Below are positions 11,279-21,218 of a stretch of 64,000 nt of DNA, in pieces (positions within the stretch are counted from its first letter, which is position 1; each line of letters opens with the position of its first letter). Source of the stretch: Eledone cirrhosa (Eukaryota > Mollusca > Cephalopoda > Octopoda > Eledonidae); contig OZ024744.1 of the NCBI GenBank assembly GCA_964016885.1, positions 64,888,547-64,952,546 on the forward strand. The letters run 5' to 3'. Under the pieces are notes generated by a model that was not told where the DNA came from, made no database searches, and saw only the letters and a program-made list of their open reading frames with translations. The position numbers and the translations under genes were made by a program.

Positions 11279-11911
11279 CACACATACATACAATCATACA
11301 ATCATGGTGGCTGCCAACTCGTTTTCGAGTACGGCCACTACTTTATATCCATGTAGGAGAACCCCTACTGATGCGCTGAACGAGTGTGACTTTTTAGTCC
11401 AGCCTGCGACTTGAAAACTCTGGAACAAACACTACACTTGTGACAATTATTGACACATAGTACTGGGCCCATGGTACCATGTGATGACAAGTGCAGAGAG
11501 ATCTCCAGATATAAAGCAATGCCTGTGCCGTGAAGCTTTTATAGTGAGCAAAGGCACTGCACAAAGCTAGTCCCACTCTCTTAACTAAGATGATATTTAC
11601 CAAAAAGAAGACCAAGTCAACATCATTGGATACCATCAGGGTTGCAGGTGTTATATCAGAGTTTTCCTTCTCCTAGAATTCTGCCTTGACAAAGGCTAAG
11701 GGGTTATCTCTCCCGGTGATTTTGGATGGCCATTGACTCTTTAGAGCTCCTTTGCCCTTTGACAGGTTTTGTTTTTAGTCCTGCAGGATGTCCAGTCACC
11801 CTCCTCACCAAGAAACCTTGGTGGGGTTGCCAGTTTCGTCGCCAACGACCCGACCATGAGACAGGTTGTACTGGGATACATGTTACCAGTAGCACCAACC
11901 AGTAGCACCAA
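11241..11911 (-). mobile_element. Internally deleted RTE-ZnF derivative N2 (longest leader)
   Basis: Tail (CATA)n 11241-11303, hairpin 11307-11338 (both stems intact), last finger with stop, the shared deletion junction at about 11440, leader to about 11700, then the distal leader 11715-11911 that also occurs at 3000-3189 and in N4. The distal end has a short direct duplication of 'agtagcaccaac'. Non-coding apart from the last about 20 codons of the parent ORF. Confidence 0.75.
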
Positions 11912-12336
11912 CACATACAATCATACATACATACATGGTGGCTGCCAACTCGTTTTCGAGTACGGCCACCACTTTATATCCATGTAGGAGAGCCCCTATC
12001 GATACGCTGAACGAGTGTGACTTTTTAGTCCAGCCAGCGACTTGAAAACTCTGGTACAAACACTACACTTGTGACAATTATTGACACATAGTGCTGGGCC
12101 CATGGTAACATGTGATGACAAGTGCAGAGAGATCTCCAGATATAAAGCAATGCCTGTGCCGTGAAGCTTTTATAGTGAGCAAAGGCACTGCACAAAGCCA
12201 GTCCCACTCTCCTAACCAAGATGATATTTACCAAAAAGAAGAACAAGTCAACATCATTGGATACCATCAGAGTTGCAGGTGTTATATCAGAGTTTTCCTT
12301 CTCCTAGAATTCTGCCTTGACAAAGGCTAAGGGGTC
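11912..12336 (-). mobile_element. Internally deleted RTE-ZnF derivative N3
   Basis: Tail (CATA)n 11912-11934, hairpin 11938-11969, last finger with stop, the same deletion junction at about 12075, and leader up to 'ctaaggggtc' at 12336, where a further (CATA)n tract begins. It lies head to tail with N2, so this is a second self-chain of the same lineage. Confidence 0.75.
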
Positions 12337-12494
12337 ATACATACATACATACATACACACATACATACACATATACACACATACAATCATACATATATAC
12401 ATACATACAATCATACATACATACATACATGCATACATACATACATACATACATACAATCATACATATATACATACAATCATACATACATCCAT
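12337..12494 (+). repeat. (CATA)n microsatellite with interspersed CAAT
   Basis: About 158 bp of CATA repeats with CACA, CAAT and CATATA variants. Position and phase suggest it is the leftover tail of an element whose body is missing, or the target tract into which N3 inserted. Confidence 0.85.
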
Positions 12495-12499
12495 ATTTT

Positions 12500-12643
12500 C
12501 CAGCCCTTTGATTATAGTGCTAACCTCATCAGAATTTCCAAGCAACAATAACAACAATGGTGGCAGCAACAGTAGCAACAGTAACAGCAGCAGCAACAGC
12601 AACAACGTCAGCAACAACACCAAATTTTCTTCTTCTTCTTCTT

Positions 12644-12707
<64 letters not shown>
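12500..12707. repeat. Triplet microsatellites (CAA/CAG, TTC, TTA)
   Basis: CAA/CAG-rich block to about 12622, then (TTC)n to about 12672, then (TTA)n to 12707. The (TTA)n abuts the 5' end of a SINE. Predicted serine, tyrosine or leucine runs here are translated repeats, not genes. Confidence 0.9.
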
Positions 12708-12900
12708 GGCGGTGGATTGGCAGTATTGGTAGAGGGTCGGACGCCATGCTTTGCAGCATAGAGTTACGGCCCTTTATGATCTGAGTTCAAATCCTGCCAA
12801 GGTCAACTTTGCCTTTCATCCTTACGGGGTCGATAAAATAAAGTACCAGTAATGCACTGGGTTATTGCTGGCCTTGTGCCTAACGTAGAAACAATTATTA
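12708..12900 (+). mobile_element. SINE-A (tRNA-derived), complete short form
   Basis: Head has pol III-type boxes: A-box-like 'tggcagtattggtagag' and B-box-like 'gagttcaaatcctgcc'. The body has 'cctttcatccttacgggg' and 'aaagtaccagtaatgcactg'. It ends 'gtagaaacaattatta'. About 190 bp, like tRNA-derived SINEs described from octopus (named from memory). Non-coding; it would borrow a LINE reverse transcriptase. It forms an inverted pair with the next SINE. Confidence 0.88.
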
Positions 12901-12912
12901 GAGAATAATAAT

Positions 12913-13031
12913 AATAATTGTTTCTACTTTAGGCACAAGGCCAGCAATAACCCAGTGCATTACTGGTACTTTATTTTATCGACCCCGTAAGGATGAAAGG
13001 CAAAGTTGACCTCGGCGGGATTTGAACTCAG
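12913..13031 (-). mobile_element. SINE-A, 5'-truncated, inverted partner
   Basis: Minus-strand copy from the TTA tail through body and B box ('gggatttgaactcag'), truncated before the A box. With 12787-12900 it makes a hairpin of about 115-bp arms around a loop of about 16 nt of TAA repeat. Confidence 0.88.
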
Positions 13032-13160
13032 AATAATAATAATAATAATTATTATTATTATTCTCTTTCTCATCCTCCTCCTCTTCCCCTCCTCCACCTC
13101 CTCACTCCCCCATCACCCCTCTCCCACTCCTCATCTTCTTCCCCCTCTTCATCCGCCTCT

Positions 13161-13192
<32 letters not shown>

Positions 13193-13604
13193 TTCCTCCT
13201 CCCCATCCTCCTCCTCCCCATCTCCTCATTTTCCTCATATCTTCCTCCTTCTCCCCATCTCCTCATTTTCCTCATATCTTCCTCCTTCTCCCCCTCCTCC
13301 TCCTTTTCCTCATATCTTTCTCCTCCTCCATTTCCTCTGCCCCTCCCCCCCTGCTCCCCCCCCCCCCTCATCATCATCATGATTCAACCCCCCTGCTCCC
13401 CCTGTCCTCCTCCTCCTCCAAAATTGCACTAAATCACCCCCAGGGGTTTTGGTACACACACCAAGCAGGAAAGGTAATTTTGCAACATTGCTCCACTGAA
13501 ACCGGACCAATGTTGCTGACTTTTCTAACTTATAACATCCAACCTTTTCAGTCACATGCCTTTTTTTTTTCTTCTTATGTTATTTTTGTTATTATTTCTC
13601 ATAG
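13032..13604 (+). repeat. TAA tract, CCT/TTC pyrimidine tract and spacer
   Basis: Short TAA/TTA palindrome (13031-13062), then about 360 bp of almost pure pyrimidine on the plus strand (13060-13430), with internal 40-50 bp repeats of 'ccccatctcctcattttcct'. Then about 170 bp of unique-looking sequence. Long homopurine/homopyrimidine tracts of this kind can form triplex DNA (general knowledge). No gene. Confidence 0.75.
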
Positions 13605-13606
13605 GA

Positions 13607-13934
13607 GGGCGGTGGGATGGAAGTATCGGTAGAGATTCGGACGCCATGCTTTGCAGCATAGAGTTACGGCCCTTTATGATCTGAGTTCAAATCCTGCCAA
13701 GGTTAAATTTGCCTTTCATCCTTACGGGGGTCGATAAAATAAAGTACCAGTAATGCACTGGGGTCGATTTAATCGACCCCCCCCCCCCCCCCACCTCCCA
13801 CAAAATCGATGGCCTTGTGTCTAGTTCAAATCCCGCCAAGGTTAACTTTGCCTTTCATCCTTACGGGGTCGATAAAATAAAATACCAGTAATGCACTGGA
13901 GATAATTACTGGCCTTGTGCCAATATAAGAAACA
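13607..13934 (+). mobile_element. Dimeric SINE-A within one target duplication
   Basis: A long-form SINE (13607 to about 13820, with C-run) is fused to a second SINE that starts at the B box ('agttcaaatcccgcc') and runs to the end. The pair is flanked by one 16-bp direct repeat, 'attatttctcatagga', at 13591-13606 and 13935-13950, so the two halves entered as a unit. Confidence 0.85.
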
Positions 13935-13972
13935 ATTATTTCTCATAGGATAACAACAAGAAATAATTGTTT

Positions 13973-14082
13973 CTACTTTTGGCACCAGGCCAGCAATTAC
14001 CCAGTACATTACTGGTACTTTATTTTATCGACCCCGTAAGGATGAAAGGCAAAGTTAACCTCGGCGGGATTTGAACTCAGAC
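13973..14082 (-). mobile_element. SINE-A, 5'-truncated, minus strand
   Basis: Tail, body and B box as in the copy at 12913. It faces the dimeric SINE tail to tail, the second such inverted pair within 1.4 kb. Confidence 0.85.
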
Positions 14083-14089
14083 TGTAATA

Positions 14090-14202
14090 TTAACAATAAT
14101 TAAAACAACAACAATAACAACAATAAGAGCAACAGCAGCAGCAGCAGCAGCAACAACAACAACAACAATAACAACAATAAGAGCAGCAGCAGCAGTAGCA
14201 CC

Positions 14203-14262
<60 letters not shown>

Positions 14263-14480
14263 AACAGCAACAATGACAACAATAACAACAATAACAACAA
14301 TAAGAGAAACAGCAGCAATAACAACAACAACAACAACTACAATAACAACAATAAGAGCAGCAGCAGCAATAACAACGACAGCAACAACAGCTATACTACT
14401 ACTACTACTCCTACTACTGCTGCTGCTGCTGCTACTGATGCTGCTGCTGCTACTACTGCTGCTGCTGCTGCTGCTGTTGT
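14090..14480. repeat. AAC/AGC and CTG/CTA triplet repeat
   Basis: Imperfect (CAA)n with CAG blocks, then (CTA)n and (CTG)n. Translations give serine, valine or leucine runs on every frame, typical of repeat rather than coding sequence. Confidence 0.9.
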
Positions 14481-14489
14481 AGTCAAAAA

Positions 14490-14846
14490 CCACAAAGAAA
14501 AAAATGCCTTCTAATAGATGTATGAATCCCCACAGACGACAATATATCTTCCAAGGAAATAGAGGAACTCTTCAAATATAAAGATCTAGAGATATAAATA
14601 ACTCTAATGTGGAAAATGAAAACAGAAACAATACCTATAATAATAGGTGCTCTGGGAATGATAAAACAACACACAGACAAATACAAAGCCGAAACCACAG
14701 GACTTACAAATATATACAGCATACAAAAGATAGCAAGCACTACTAGGCACTGCACACATATTACGAAAAGTACTATCAATACAATAGAAACAACATCAGC
14801 AAAAACTACACTGCTCATACCAAGGTGCATAGAGCTGTGCGTCTGA
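14490..14846 (+). pseudogene. Restriction-like-endonuclease LINE relic, C-terminus
   Basis: Conceptual translation gives CLLIDV-stop-IPTDDNISSKEIEEL, FKYKDLEI, then MWKMKTETIPIIIGALG. This matches in order the end of the endonuclease LINE at 62.8-63.4 kb (IVDVACPFDTRVQEKE, NRYQDLKWEV, IWNCHEVRVIPIVIGALG). The remaining about 55 codons are degenerate. It is diverged enough to be a different family. At least two stops, so not functional. Confidence 0.6.
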
Positions 14847-14849
14847 TAG

Positions 14850-15327
14850 CACAGGCGTGTCAGTAGAGTTTATCTCGAACCGGCAGTGTCTTTCCTCATC
14901 CTCCAGTAGCACTGCCAAGCGAGGGATTTCTGGAAGTTGTCCATAGTACCCTGGCTTGAAAGTCCTCCGGAACAGACTAGTCAGTTCAACTTGGTCAATA
15001 CCCAGAGCCTATCCGAGTGCCTCATTGCACTTGCCCACCATTAATCCTCTATAGAACTCAAGAATGCAAGTTCCACTGACTGCATTGCCCACCTGGTAGA
15101 GGGCAATGAGCGCCTGGCAACATTCCAGATGCCAGGCACCCTGTCTTGGTCTCTCCTTGACCCAGGACTGCATAGAGCATGCTGGCAGCAGATGGACTAC
15201 CCGCCAATGGAACCTATCCCCCCCCCCCCACACACACACAGACACACAAGAAGTTGAAAAGGAGCCGCTCCAATTTGGCAAGGTGCGAACAAGCGCAAGG
15301 CACAACAGCCAATCCACCACCCAACTA
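14850..15327 (-). pseudogene. Tx1-like LINE relic, C-terminal segment
   Basis: Minus-strand translation gives LERLLFNFL, then (after a TG insertion) GGDRFHWRVVHLLPAC, then MQSWVKERPRQGAWHLECCQ, QALIALYQVGNAVSG and FYRGLMVGKCNEALG. These align with the intact Tx1-like protein at 57.4-57.9 kb (LERLLFRFLWKG, LQSWVKRRPRGSAWRLEC, AFYRGLVEGKSDDVLG). About 45 residues between the first two blocks are missing. The plus strand at 14850-15000 also matches the region around 57390-57530. Same family, older copy. Confidence 0.78.
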
Positions 15328-15334
15328 CAATAAT

Positions 15335-15524
15335 AATTGTTTCTACTTTTAGCACAAGGCCAGCAATTACCCAGTATATTACTGGTACTTTATTTTATCG
15401 ACCCCGTAAGGATGAAAGGCAAAGTTAACCTCGGCGGGATTTGAACTCAGACCATAAAGGGCCGTAACTCTTTGCTGCAAAGCATGGCATCCAACACTCT
15501 ACTAATACTGCCAATCCATCCAAC
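15335..15524 (-). mobile_element. SINE-A, full length, short form
   Basis: Tail 'aattgtttctac' through body, B box and an eroded A box, ending near 'ccaatccatccaac'. It sits directly beside the Tx1 relic at a TAA tract. Confidence 0.85.
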
Positions 15525-15626
15525 TATAATAATAATAATGCTCCCTTACTTATGGCACATTGCCTAAGTCACAAAAGAGAATACCTCATCTGACCATATT
15601 CAATCCTTCCACCATCACCTATTATT
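15525..15626. other. Short spacer
   Basis: TAA tract then unique-looking AT/CT sequence. Nothing recognised. Confidence 0.5.
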
Positions 15627-15810
15627 GTAGTTGGGTGGTGGATTGGCAGTATTGGTAGAGGATCGGATGCCATGCTTTGACATATAGAGTTACGGCCCTT
15701 GCTATTCTGAGTTCAACTTTACCTTTCATCCTTACGGGGTCGATAAAATAAAGTACCAGTAATGCACTGGGTAATTGCTGGCCTTGTGCCAAAAGTAGAA
15801 ACAATTATTA
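15627..15810 (+). mobile_element. SINE-A, full length with internal deletion at B box
   Basis: Head 'gattggcagtattggtagag', body and tail 'gtagaaacaattatta'. The B box keeps 'gagttcaa' but has lost the following atcctgcc block, so its internal promoter is probably dead. Head to head with the preceding SINE. Confidence 0.83.
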
Positions 15811-15877
15811 TCCTGCTGTTACCTCTCTCAGACAATCACACAGCTACCACTTTACCATTCTTCCATTATGTTTCTGT

Positions 15878-16091
15878 TTAACCCTTTAGCATTTAAACCT
15901 GACATATTTGGCCAGAATACTCTGACCTCTTTTTGTTGAAACTGGCTGTAGCCAGCCCCTCATACTGATGTTAACGTACTGTTCTCAAAATAAATAATAT
16001 GAAAATCTCAGATTCGATATTATGTGAGGTAAAGCTTTTACTGTCAAAAAATAATTGTAAATATAGAGTAATGTAAATGCTAAAAGGTTAA
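15878..16091 (+). mobile_element. TTAA-flanked MITE, family M1 (copy 2)
   Basis: TTAA at 15878 and 16088, ends CCCTTTAGCATTTAAA and TAAATGCTAAAAGG, 214 bp, with the same interior as copy 1. Confidence 0.85.
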
Positions 16092-16189
16092 CAAGAGCTG
16101 GCACAGAATCTGTATATATTCAGTACTGTCAACCATCATCTTCTACTACTAGCCATCATTCTCTCTCTCCCTTCCATGTAATTCTTAGC

Positions 16190-16529
16190 TCAGAAGTTCT
16201 CAAAGTGGGCACTACTGTCCCCTGGGGGGTGTTGAGAAGGTCTAGGGGGGTACTGTTGCCTAATGGGGTGGTAGAGATGATATAACAGTATATTAAATAT
16301 CAAATGATACATATTACATATATAGTAAAATAAAAAATATAATATTTATTTATACATAGTATATATTATATTATTTATTATATATAAATTAACGATTTTA
16401 TTTATTATATATTATTTACAATTTGCATGTAGGAAGGTCTTTCTGGGAAATAGAGGTGGGGTGCTGAGGGTATATGTGGCTGGGAGGGGGGGGGGGGGGG
16501 GGACAAAAAGTTTGAGAACCTCTGTCTTA
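16190..16529 (+). mobile_element. hAT-like MITE
   Basis: Inverted ends CAGAAGTTCTCAAAGT (left) and the complement of CAGAGGTTCTCAAACT (right), a sequence typical of hAT superfamily termini. The interior is AT-rich with a G-run. Flanks TCTTAGCT and TCTTATCA match at 5 of 8 bases, compatible with an eroded 8-bp hAT target duplication. No transposase. Confidence 0.6.
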
Positions 16530-16827
16530 TCAACCATTCTCACCATCACCATTTCCTGTTGCTATCCATCATTCATTCTCTCTTGCTATCTCATTTCCTT
16601 ATTCACATCCCACCACATTGCTCATGCTGTTTTCAATTTCTTGATAGAAACAATGGACACAACTTCAACTTATTAGATCTCATCAGTGAAGTATATTCAC
16701 TCAAAAAGTTGGTTAAACTAGAATGGCCAAATGTAGATATAGAAAAGGAGGAAATATATATGAATAGGCTATGTAGCCAGTAAACCCTAAAGGGGCGCAA
16801 CATATATCGCTATACTGTTTCACCAGC
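16530..16827. other. Unassigned sequence
   Basis: A short open frame (16559-16783) has no recognisable motif. 'ggctatgtagcc' at 16769 recurs in inverse at about 17168, possibly marking ends of a small element. Nothing firm. Confidence 0.4.
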
Positions 16828-17035
16828 CCCTTCTTTCTGTTGTCTGTATCTGTTTATGTATTTACATGTAGATGCACTTGTGTGTGTGTGTATGTGTGGG
16901 TTTGCACTTCTGTTGTCTCTATCTGTTTATGTATTTACATGTAGTGTATGTATGTGGTGTGTGTGTGTGTATCTATGGGTTTGCACTTCTGTTGTCTCTA
17001 TCTGTTTATGTATAAATGTAGATATGTGTGTATGT
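16828..17035 (+). repeat. Minisatellite, about 75 bp x 2.7
   Basis: Units start 'cttctgttgtctctatctg' followed by 'tttatgtatttacatgtag' and a TG-rich segment ending 'gggtttgca'. Three successive units, the last shortened. Confidence 0.8.
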
Positions 17036-17530
17036 AACTAAAGCATAATGGACGACCAAAAGATTTTAACTTGTTTTTTTAACAATTGATGGTGGAAAAT
17101 ATTCCAAGTTGTCTAAACAATTGTCTTAACTCGGACCGCAACTCTTGGTGTCTGACACTCTTACCGGCTACATAGCCTCTTCCAAATAAATATTATGTGC
17201 TGATTATCTGTTCTTTTTCATAACCAAAGTAGTGATGTTTTCCATGTGACTTTTCCTAGTTCAGACCATTTATGTATTCATGCTCAATAACTCTTCAGAT
17301 AAATTTAATACAAAAGACAAAAAAAAAAAAAAAAAAAAGAAAAACGAAATTTTTTTGACATAAAAAGAAAGTAGAAAAAATATAATACATAACCTTTTCC
17401 TTAGTAACATGACAAAAACAAATAAACAAACAAATAAATTACACACACAACCACTATAACAGCAACCACAACAGTTGCAAAATAATACAGAGCACAGGTG
17501 TTATTTTTCAAGTCAATTTATCCTGCTTCT
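17036..17530. other. AT-rich spacer
   Basis: Homopolymer A tract near 17320-17340 and unique-looking sequence. No gene seen. Confidence 0.5.
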
Positions 17531-17537
17531 AGGCCCA

Positions 17538-17539
17538 AA

Positions 17540-17614
<75 letters not shown>

Positions 17615-17631
17615 CAGAGCAGCAGTAGCAA

Positions 17632-17673
<42 letters not shown>

Positions 17674-17765
17674 CAGTAGCAGCAGTAGCAGTAGTAGTAG
17701 TAGTAGCAGTAGCAGCAGTAGCAGCAGCAGCAGCAACAGCAATGGCAGCAACAGCAGCAACAGCT
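17538..17765. repeat. (AGT)n/(AGC)n triplet repeat
   Basis: About 225 bp of AGT with AGC interruptions. It generates false serine, valine, tyrosine and leucine ORFs on both strands. The 23 codons after it (to 17846) are open but carry no known motif. Confidence 0.92.
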
Positions 17766-18297
17766 TTGGCAAAGACTCTTTACACAAGTGACCTCAGCTT
17801 TGTTGCCAAATCTATGGAGGTGCTGAAAGATAAGATTGATACCTGATCTTACAGGGTTTTGTGAAAGTCGAGATCTTTATATTCATGCTGAGTTGAGAAA
17901 CTTAAAACCAATATTAGAGATTATAAATTAAATTTAGCCAGGTAAATAAAAATAAAAAAAATAAATAAAAAAAATGAAAGTTTCTTCCTTTCTTTCTTTC
18001 TTTCCTTCTTTCTTTATTTATTTACTTATGTTTCATGCGAATCTTTAAAGATAATTACAAAAAAAAAAGAAAAAAGAAAACTATCTCAGGATAGAATTAA
18101 AATCATCACCATTCAAGTTTGGCTTTACATCAATGCTTAATTTATTGGTGGCAGTGGTGGTGTTGCTATTGTTGTTGTTGCTGTTGTTGGTTTTGTTGTT
18201 GTTGTTATTGCTATTTTCACCATAGTAGTAGTAGTAGTAGTAGTAGTAGTTGTTGTTTTGTTGTTGTTGTTGTTATTGGTGGTGGTGGTGGTGGTGG

Positions 18298-18344
<47 letters not shown>

Positions 18345-18715
18345 GTTTGTTTGTTTGTTTGTTTGTTTGTTGGTTGGTATTGTTGCTGTTCTTGCTGTCA
18401 GCTTTGCTGCTCTGAAAATTTGTTATATCTCTGATCCATAATAAAAAGGACATAATTCTATAGAAATATGACCAATTTTTCCTTGATCAAATCCCAAGAA
18501 GCCTAACATTGGTGTGATTCAATTAAAGTTTATAAGAAATTACATTGGTCTGGGGCTCAGAGAACCAAGGAAAAGCCAATGTATATCTGATGCAGTCCCT
18601 AAAAAATTTTCTTTGTCTCTTTAAATTTTGCTTTAAAGTAGTATTTTTCTTTCTTGCAGAATTTTCCTCAAAGGCCCTTTTAAATGATGAATGAAAGAAG
18701 TCAAAAGTCTTTCGA
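17766..18715. other. Simple repeats and unassigned DNA
   Basis: TTC/TTTC tract near 17985-18010; (TTG)n, (AGT)n, (GGT)n, (TTG)n and (TTTG)n at about 18145-18375. 'tttctttcttgcag' at 18646-18659 looks like a splice acceptor, but no supported exon follows. Confidence 0.6.
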
Positions 18716-18960
18716 AACTATCATCATCATCATCATCATCATCATCAACATCTGGTTTAATGTCTTCTTTACTTGACACAAGCATTAGACATTTTGATAA
18801 CCTCTTTTAAAGCATCTCCCCAGGGTGTTCTTTCCAGGGATAGCTTTTGTTCCAGGTTCCAGGCTTTCAGATCATTCCTGATTACCTCTTCCCAGCTCTT
18901 ATGTGGACACTCCCTTCTGCATCTACCAGGAGCCACTATCTTGGTACATCAATGTATCCA
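18716..18960 (-). pseudogene. Family-3-like LINE relic, last codons and ATG tail
   Basis: (ATC)n on the plus strand (18720-18745) is the complement of an ATG tail. Behind it, minus-strand translation gives HKSWEEVIRNDLKAWNLEQK, similar in layout to the family 3 C-terminus (RKTWDELINSDLTRLHL). Highly diverged. Confidence 0.55.
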
Positions 18961-18989
18961 CTAACCCACTCAAAACCACCTCTGGTTCT

Positions 18990-19589
18990 ATGAAACAAAG
19001 CCACCCATTATAAAATCTTCCAAAATAATTTTCACATTAGAACCTTTTGTTACAAATACCATCTTAATAATGAAATAATTAATAATTTTAGTAAGGTTCT
19101 TACTTAACAAAAAAATTTGTAAATAAAATAATTGTTTCTATTTTTGGCACAAGGCCAGCAATTACCCAGTACATTACTGGTACTTTATTTTAGGATGAAA
19201 GGTAAAGTTAACCTCGGCGGGATTTGAACTCAGAATGGCAAGGGCCGTAACTCTATGCATCAAAGCATGGCGTCCGACCCCTCCCCCCCCCCTACCGATA
19301 CTGCCAATCCACTGCCTTGTAAATAAAATAATGATAGAAGGATTTTAAACATTTTAAAATTAGCAGTTTTGTAATATAAACCCAGAGCTGTTTGAGGCAG
19401 TTTGGTATCTACTAGGGTTTCTACTTAAATCAAAATCTTTCAATGCAATTTTATATTAGAACCTGTTTAAGTTATGTTACAAATAACATCTTAATAATGA
19501 AATAATACATAGTTTTAGTAAATCCCTCCAAATTCTTCATTAATTCAAATACATATATTTCATTAGAAATATGATAACGAAAGGGTTAA
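18990..19589 (-). mobile_element. TTAA MITE family M2, two adjacent copies split by a SINE
   Basis: The right end reads, in reverse, TTAACCCTTTCGTTATCATA then TTTCTAATGAAA, matching the starts of copies at 27636 and 27833. The block 'taccatcttaataatgaaat' recurs inside both halves (about 19056 and 19486), indicating two adjacent copies. A SINE-A lies inside (19133-19316). Confidence 0.6.
19133..19316 (-). mobile_element. SINE-A with perfect 16-bp target duplication
   Basis: A full-length SINE on the minus strand flanked by 'ttgtaaataaaataat' at 19117-19132 and again at 19317-19332. This fixes both ends and shows target-primed insertion. It interrupts an M2 MITE. Confidence 0.92.
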
Positions 19590-19894
19590 GATATACCATT
19601 TGTTGAAGTTGATCTTTAACTGTTTTTATCTTATAGACAAGTTTTCTCATGCACGTATTTCACAGAGCATAGAAAACAAACAAAGATTAAACTTATGCTA
19701 CAGTTTTGTTAAAATTGACAGCTGCCTGTTATATATTTTTTTACATCTTTGATGAAATATGCTCCTCATAGGATGTTACCATATGTATGATGTAGTCTCA
19801 CCAGAATCTCAAAGGGTTTTTAAAATGCGTCACTTCATTTATTTCTATATAGTTTCTTTTTATTAGTGAAACACACATACACCATTACCATTTG
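19590..19894. other. AT-rich spacer
   Basis: No gene, repeat or motif recognised. Confidence 0.5.
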
Positions 19895-20450
19895 ACACCT
19901 AATTTTCCATGCTTGCATGGGTTGGATAGATATTTTCCAGTATATCATCCCCCCACTTGCTGTGGTCCTTTGCCATCTCTCCTGTGAGCTTCAGCAATTT
20001 GGATTTAGCTCTTACCATCTCTGCTTAGGTTTACCTTGGTTTTCCTCTAGTGCAGCTTCCCTCCATTGGGATTTCTTGGCACTTCTTTACCCAGCGATCA
20101 TTATCCATGCACACCACATGTCCATACCAGCATAGTCTTCTCTCTTGCATCCTACATCTGATTCCACTTCTATCCAGTTTTTCTCTTAGTTCATTCATGC
20201 TCCAGATTTTCTCTTGTACATCTATTGAAGCATGTTTACTTCATTTCTCTCAAGACTTTGTATATCCCCTGTATTTATAGCTCATGCATGTCTCACTACC
20301 ATGCAGTAAACATAGCAATAGGCTTCCTTGACTACCACAGAATGTTTGTTGAATTTTTTAATCAAGATTTTCCGAGTCCTTCTCAAAGTTTTTCTGTTCT
20401 TTAACAGATTCAAGAATGTGGTCCTTCTTTTTACAAGGATATTATATTGA
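19895..20450 (-). pseudogene. Family-3-like LINE relic, C-terminal about 180 codons
   Basis: Minus-strand translation in several frames gives LLHGSETCMSY, RNEVNMLQ-stop-MYKRK, CKREDYAGMDMWCAWIMIAG and GKPKQRW, following the order of the family 3 C-terminus (MLHGSETWALCAEDIRRLER, NEACMLRWMCNSNIRE, LLERRLRWYGHVMRMKD, GRPRKTWDEL). The 3' end is near 'ccatgcttgcatgggttgg' (19908). Many stops. Confidence 0.65.
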
Positions 20451-20460
20451 AGCATGTAAA

Positions 20461-20488
20461 TGCATTACCTCAAAGGGAGGTAATGCAT
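20461..20488. other. Small perfect hairpin
   Basis: 'tgcattacctc' and 'gaggtaatgca'-type arms around a 4-5 nt loop ('aaag'). No U-run or gene context to make it a terminator, which would in any case be out of place in a eukaryote. Confidence 0.5.
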
Positions 20489-20672
20489 TACAAGGTAGAT
20501 ATGCTAAAAAATTCAGTCTAACTTGTGGGGATCGTTCTTACAGATGGACACCTTCATCCCAATTGAAATGAGTAGAGAGGTGGCTTGGGAACCCAGAATG
20601 CCAGGGGTTTCACTAAGAAAGCCTTCAGATAACAATCAATTCTTTGTCAGCTTGTGATCTTCAACCTATCAG

Positions 20673-21218
20673 TCAATGAAGCTTGGTCAACAAAACTTTA
20701 TCAACAAAGCTTGTTCAACAAAGTTTGGTCAACAAAGCTTGGTCAACAAAGCTTGGTCAACAAAGCTTGGTCAACAAAGCTTGGTCAATGAAGCTTAATC
20801 AATAAAGCTTGGTCAACAAAGCTTTGTCAACAAAGTTTAATCAATGAAGTTTGGTCAACGAAGCTTAATAAATGAAGCTTGGTCAACAAAGCTTGGTCAA
20901 CAAAACTTAGTCAACAAAGCTTGGTCAACAAAGCTTGGTCAATGAAGCTTGGTCAATGAAGCTTGGTCAACAAAGCCTGGTCAATGAAGCTTGGCCAACG
21001 AAGCTTAATAAATGAAGCTTGGTCAACAAAGCTTGGTCAACAAAACTTAGTCAACAAAGCTTGGTCAACAAAGCTTGATCAATGAAGCTTGGTCAACAAA
21101 GCTTAGTCAACAAAGTTTAATCAATGAAGCTTGGTCAGCAAAGCTTGATCAATGAATCTTGGTCAACAAAGCTTGATCAATGAATCTTGGTCAACAAAGC
21201 TTTGTCAACAAAGCTTGT
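20673..21218 (+). repeat. 14-bp minisatellite, 39 units
   Basis: Unit TCAACAAAGCTTGG with variants TCAATGAAGCTTGG and TCAACGAAGCTTAA. Starts at 20673, 20701, 20883, 21065, 21191 and 21205 are all in 14-base register, so 546 bp hold 39 units without net indels. A longer pattern recurs at 140 bp (variant AAGCTTAATA at 20861 and 21001). The unit is not a multiple of three and has no open frame of note. Confidence 0.95.

Noticed and set aside
18646..18680. Splice-acceptor-like tract ('tttctttcttgcag') suggesting a host exon
   Set aside because: No open, motif-bearing exon follows, and such tracts are common by chance.
20461..20488. Rho-independent-type terminator hairpin
   Set aside because: No U-run and a eukaryotic setting; kept only as a small palindrome.
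20673..21218. CRISPR-like array
   Set aside because: Units are contiguous 14-mers with no spacers, in a eukaryotic context; it is a minisatellite.
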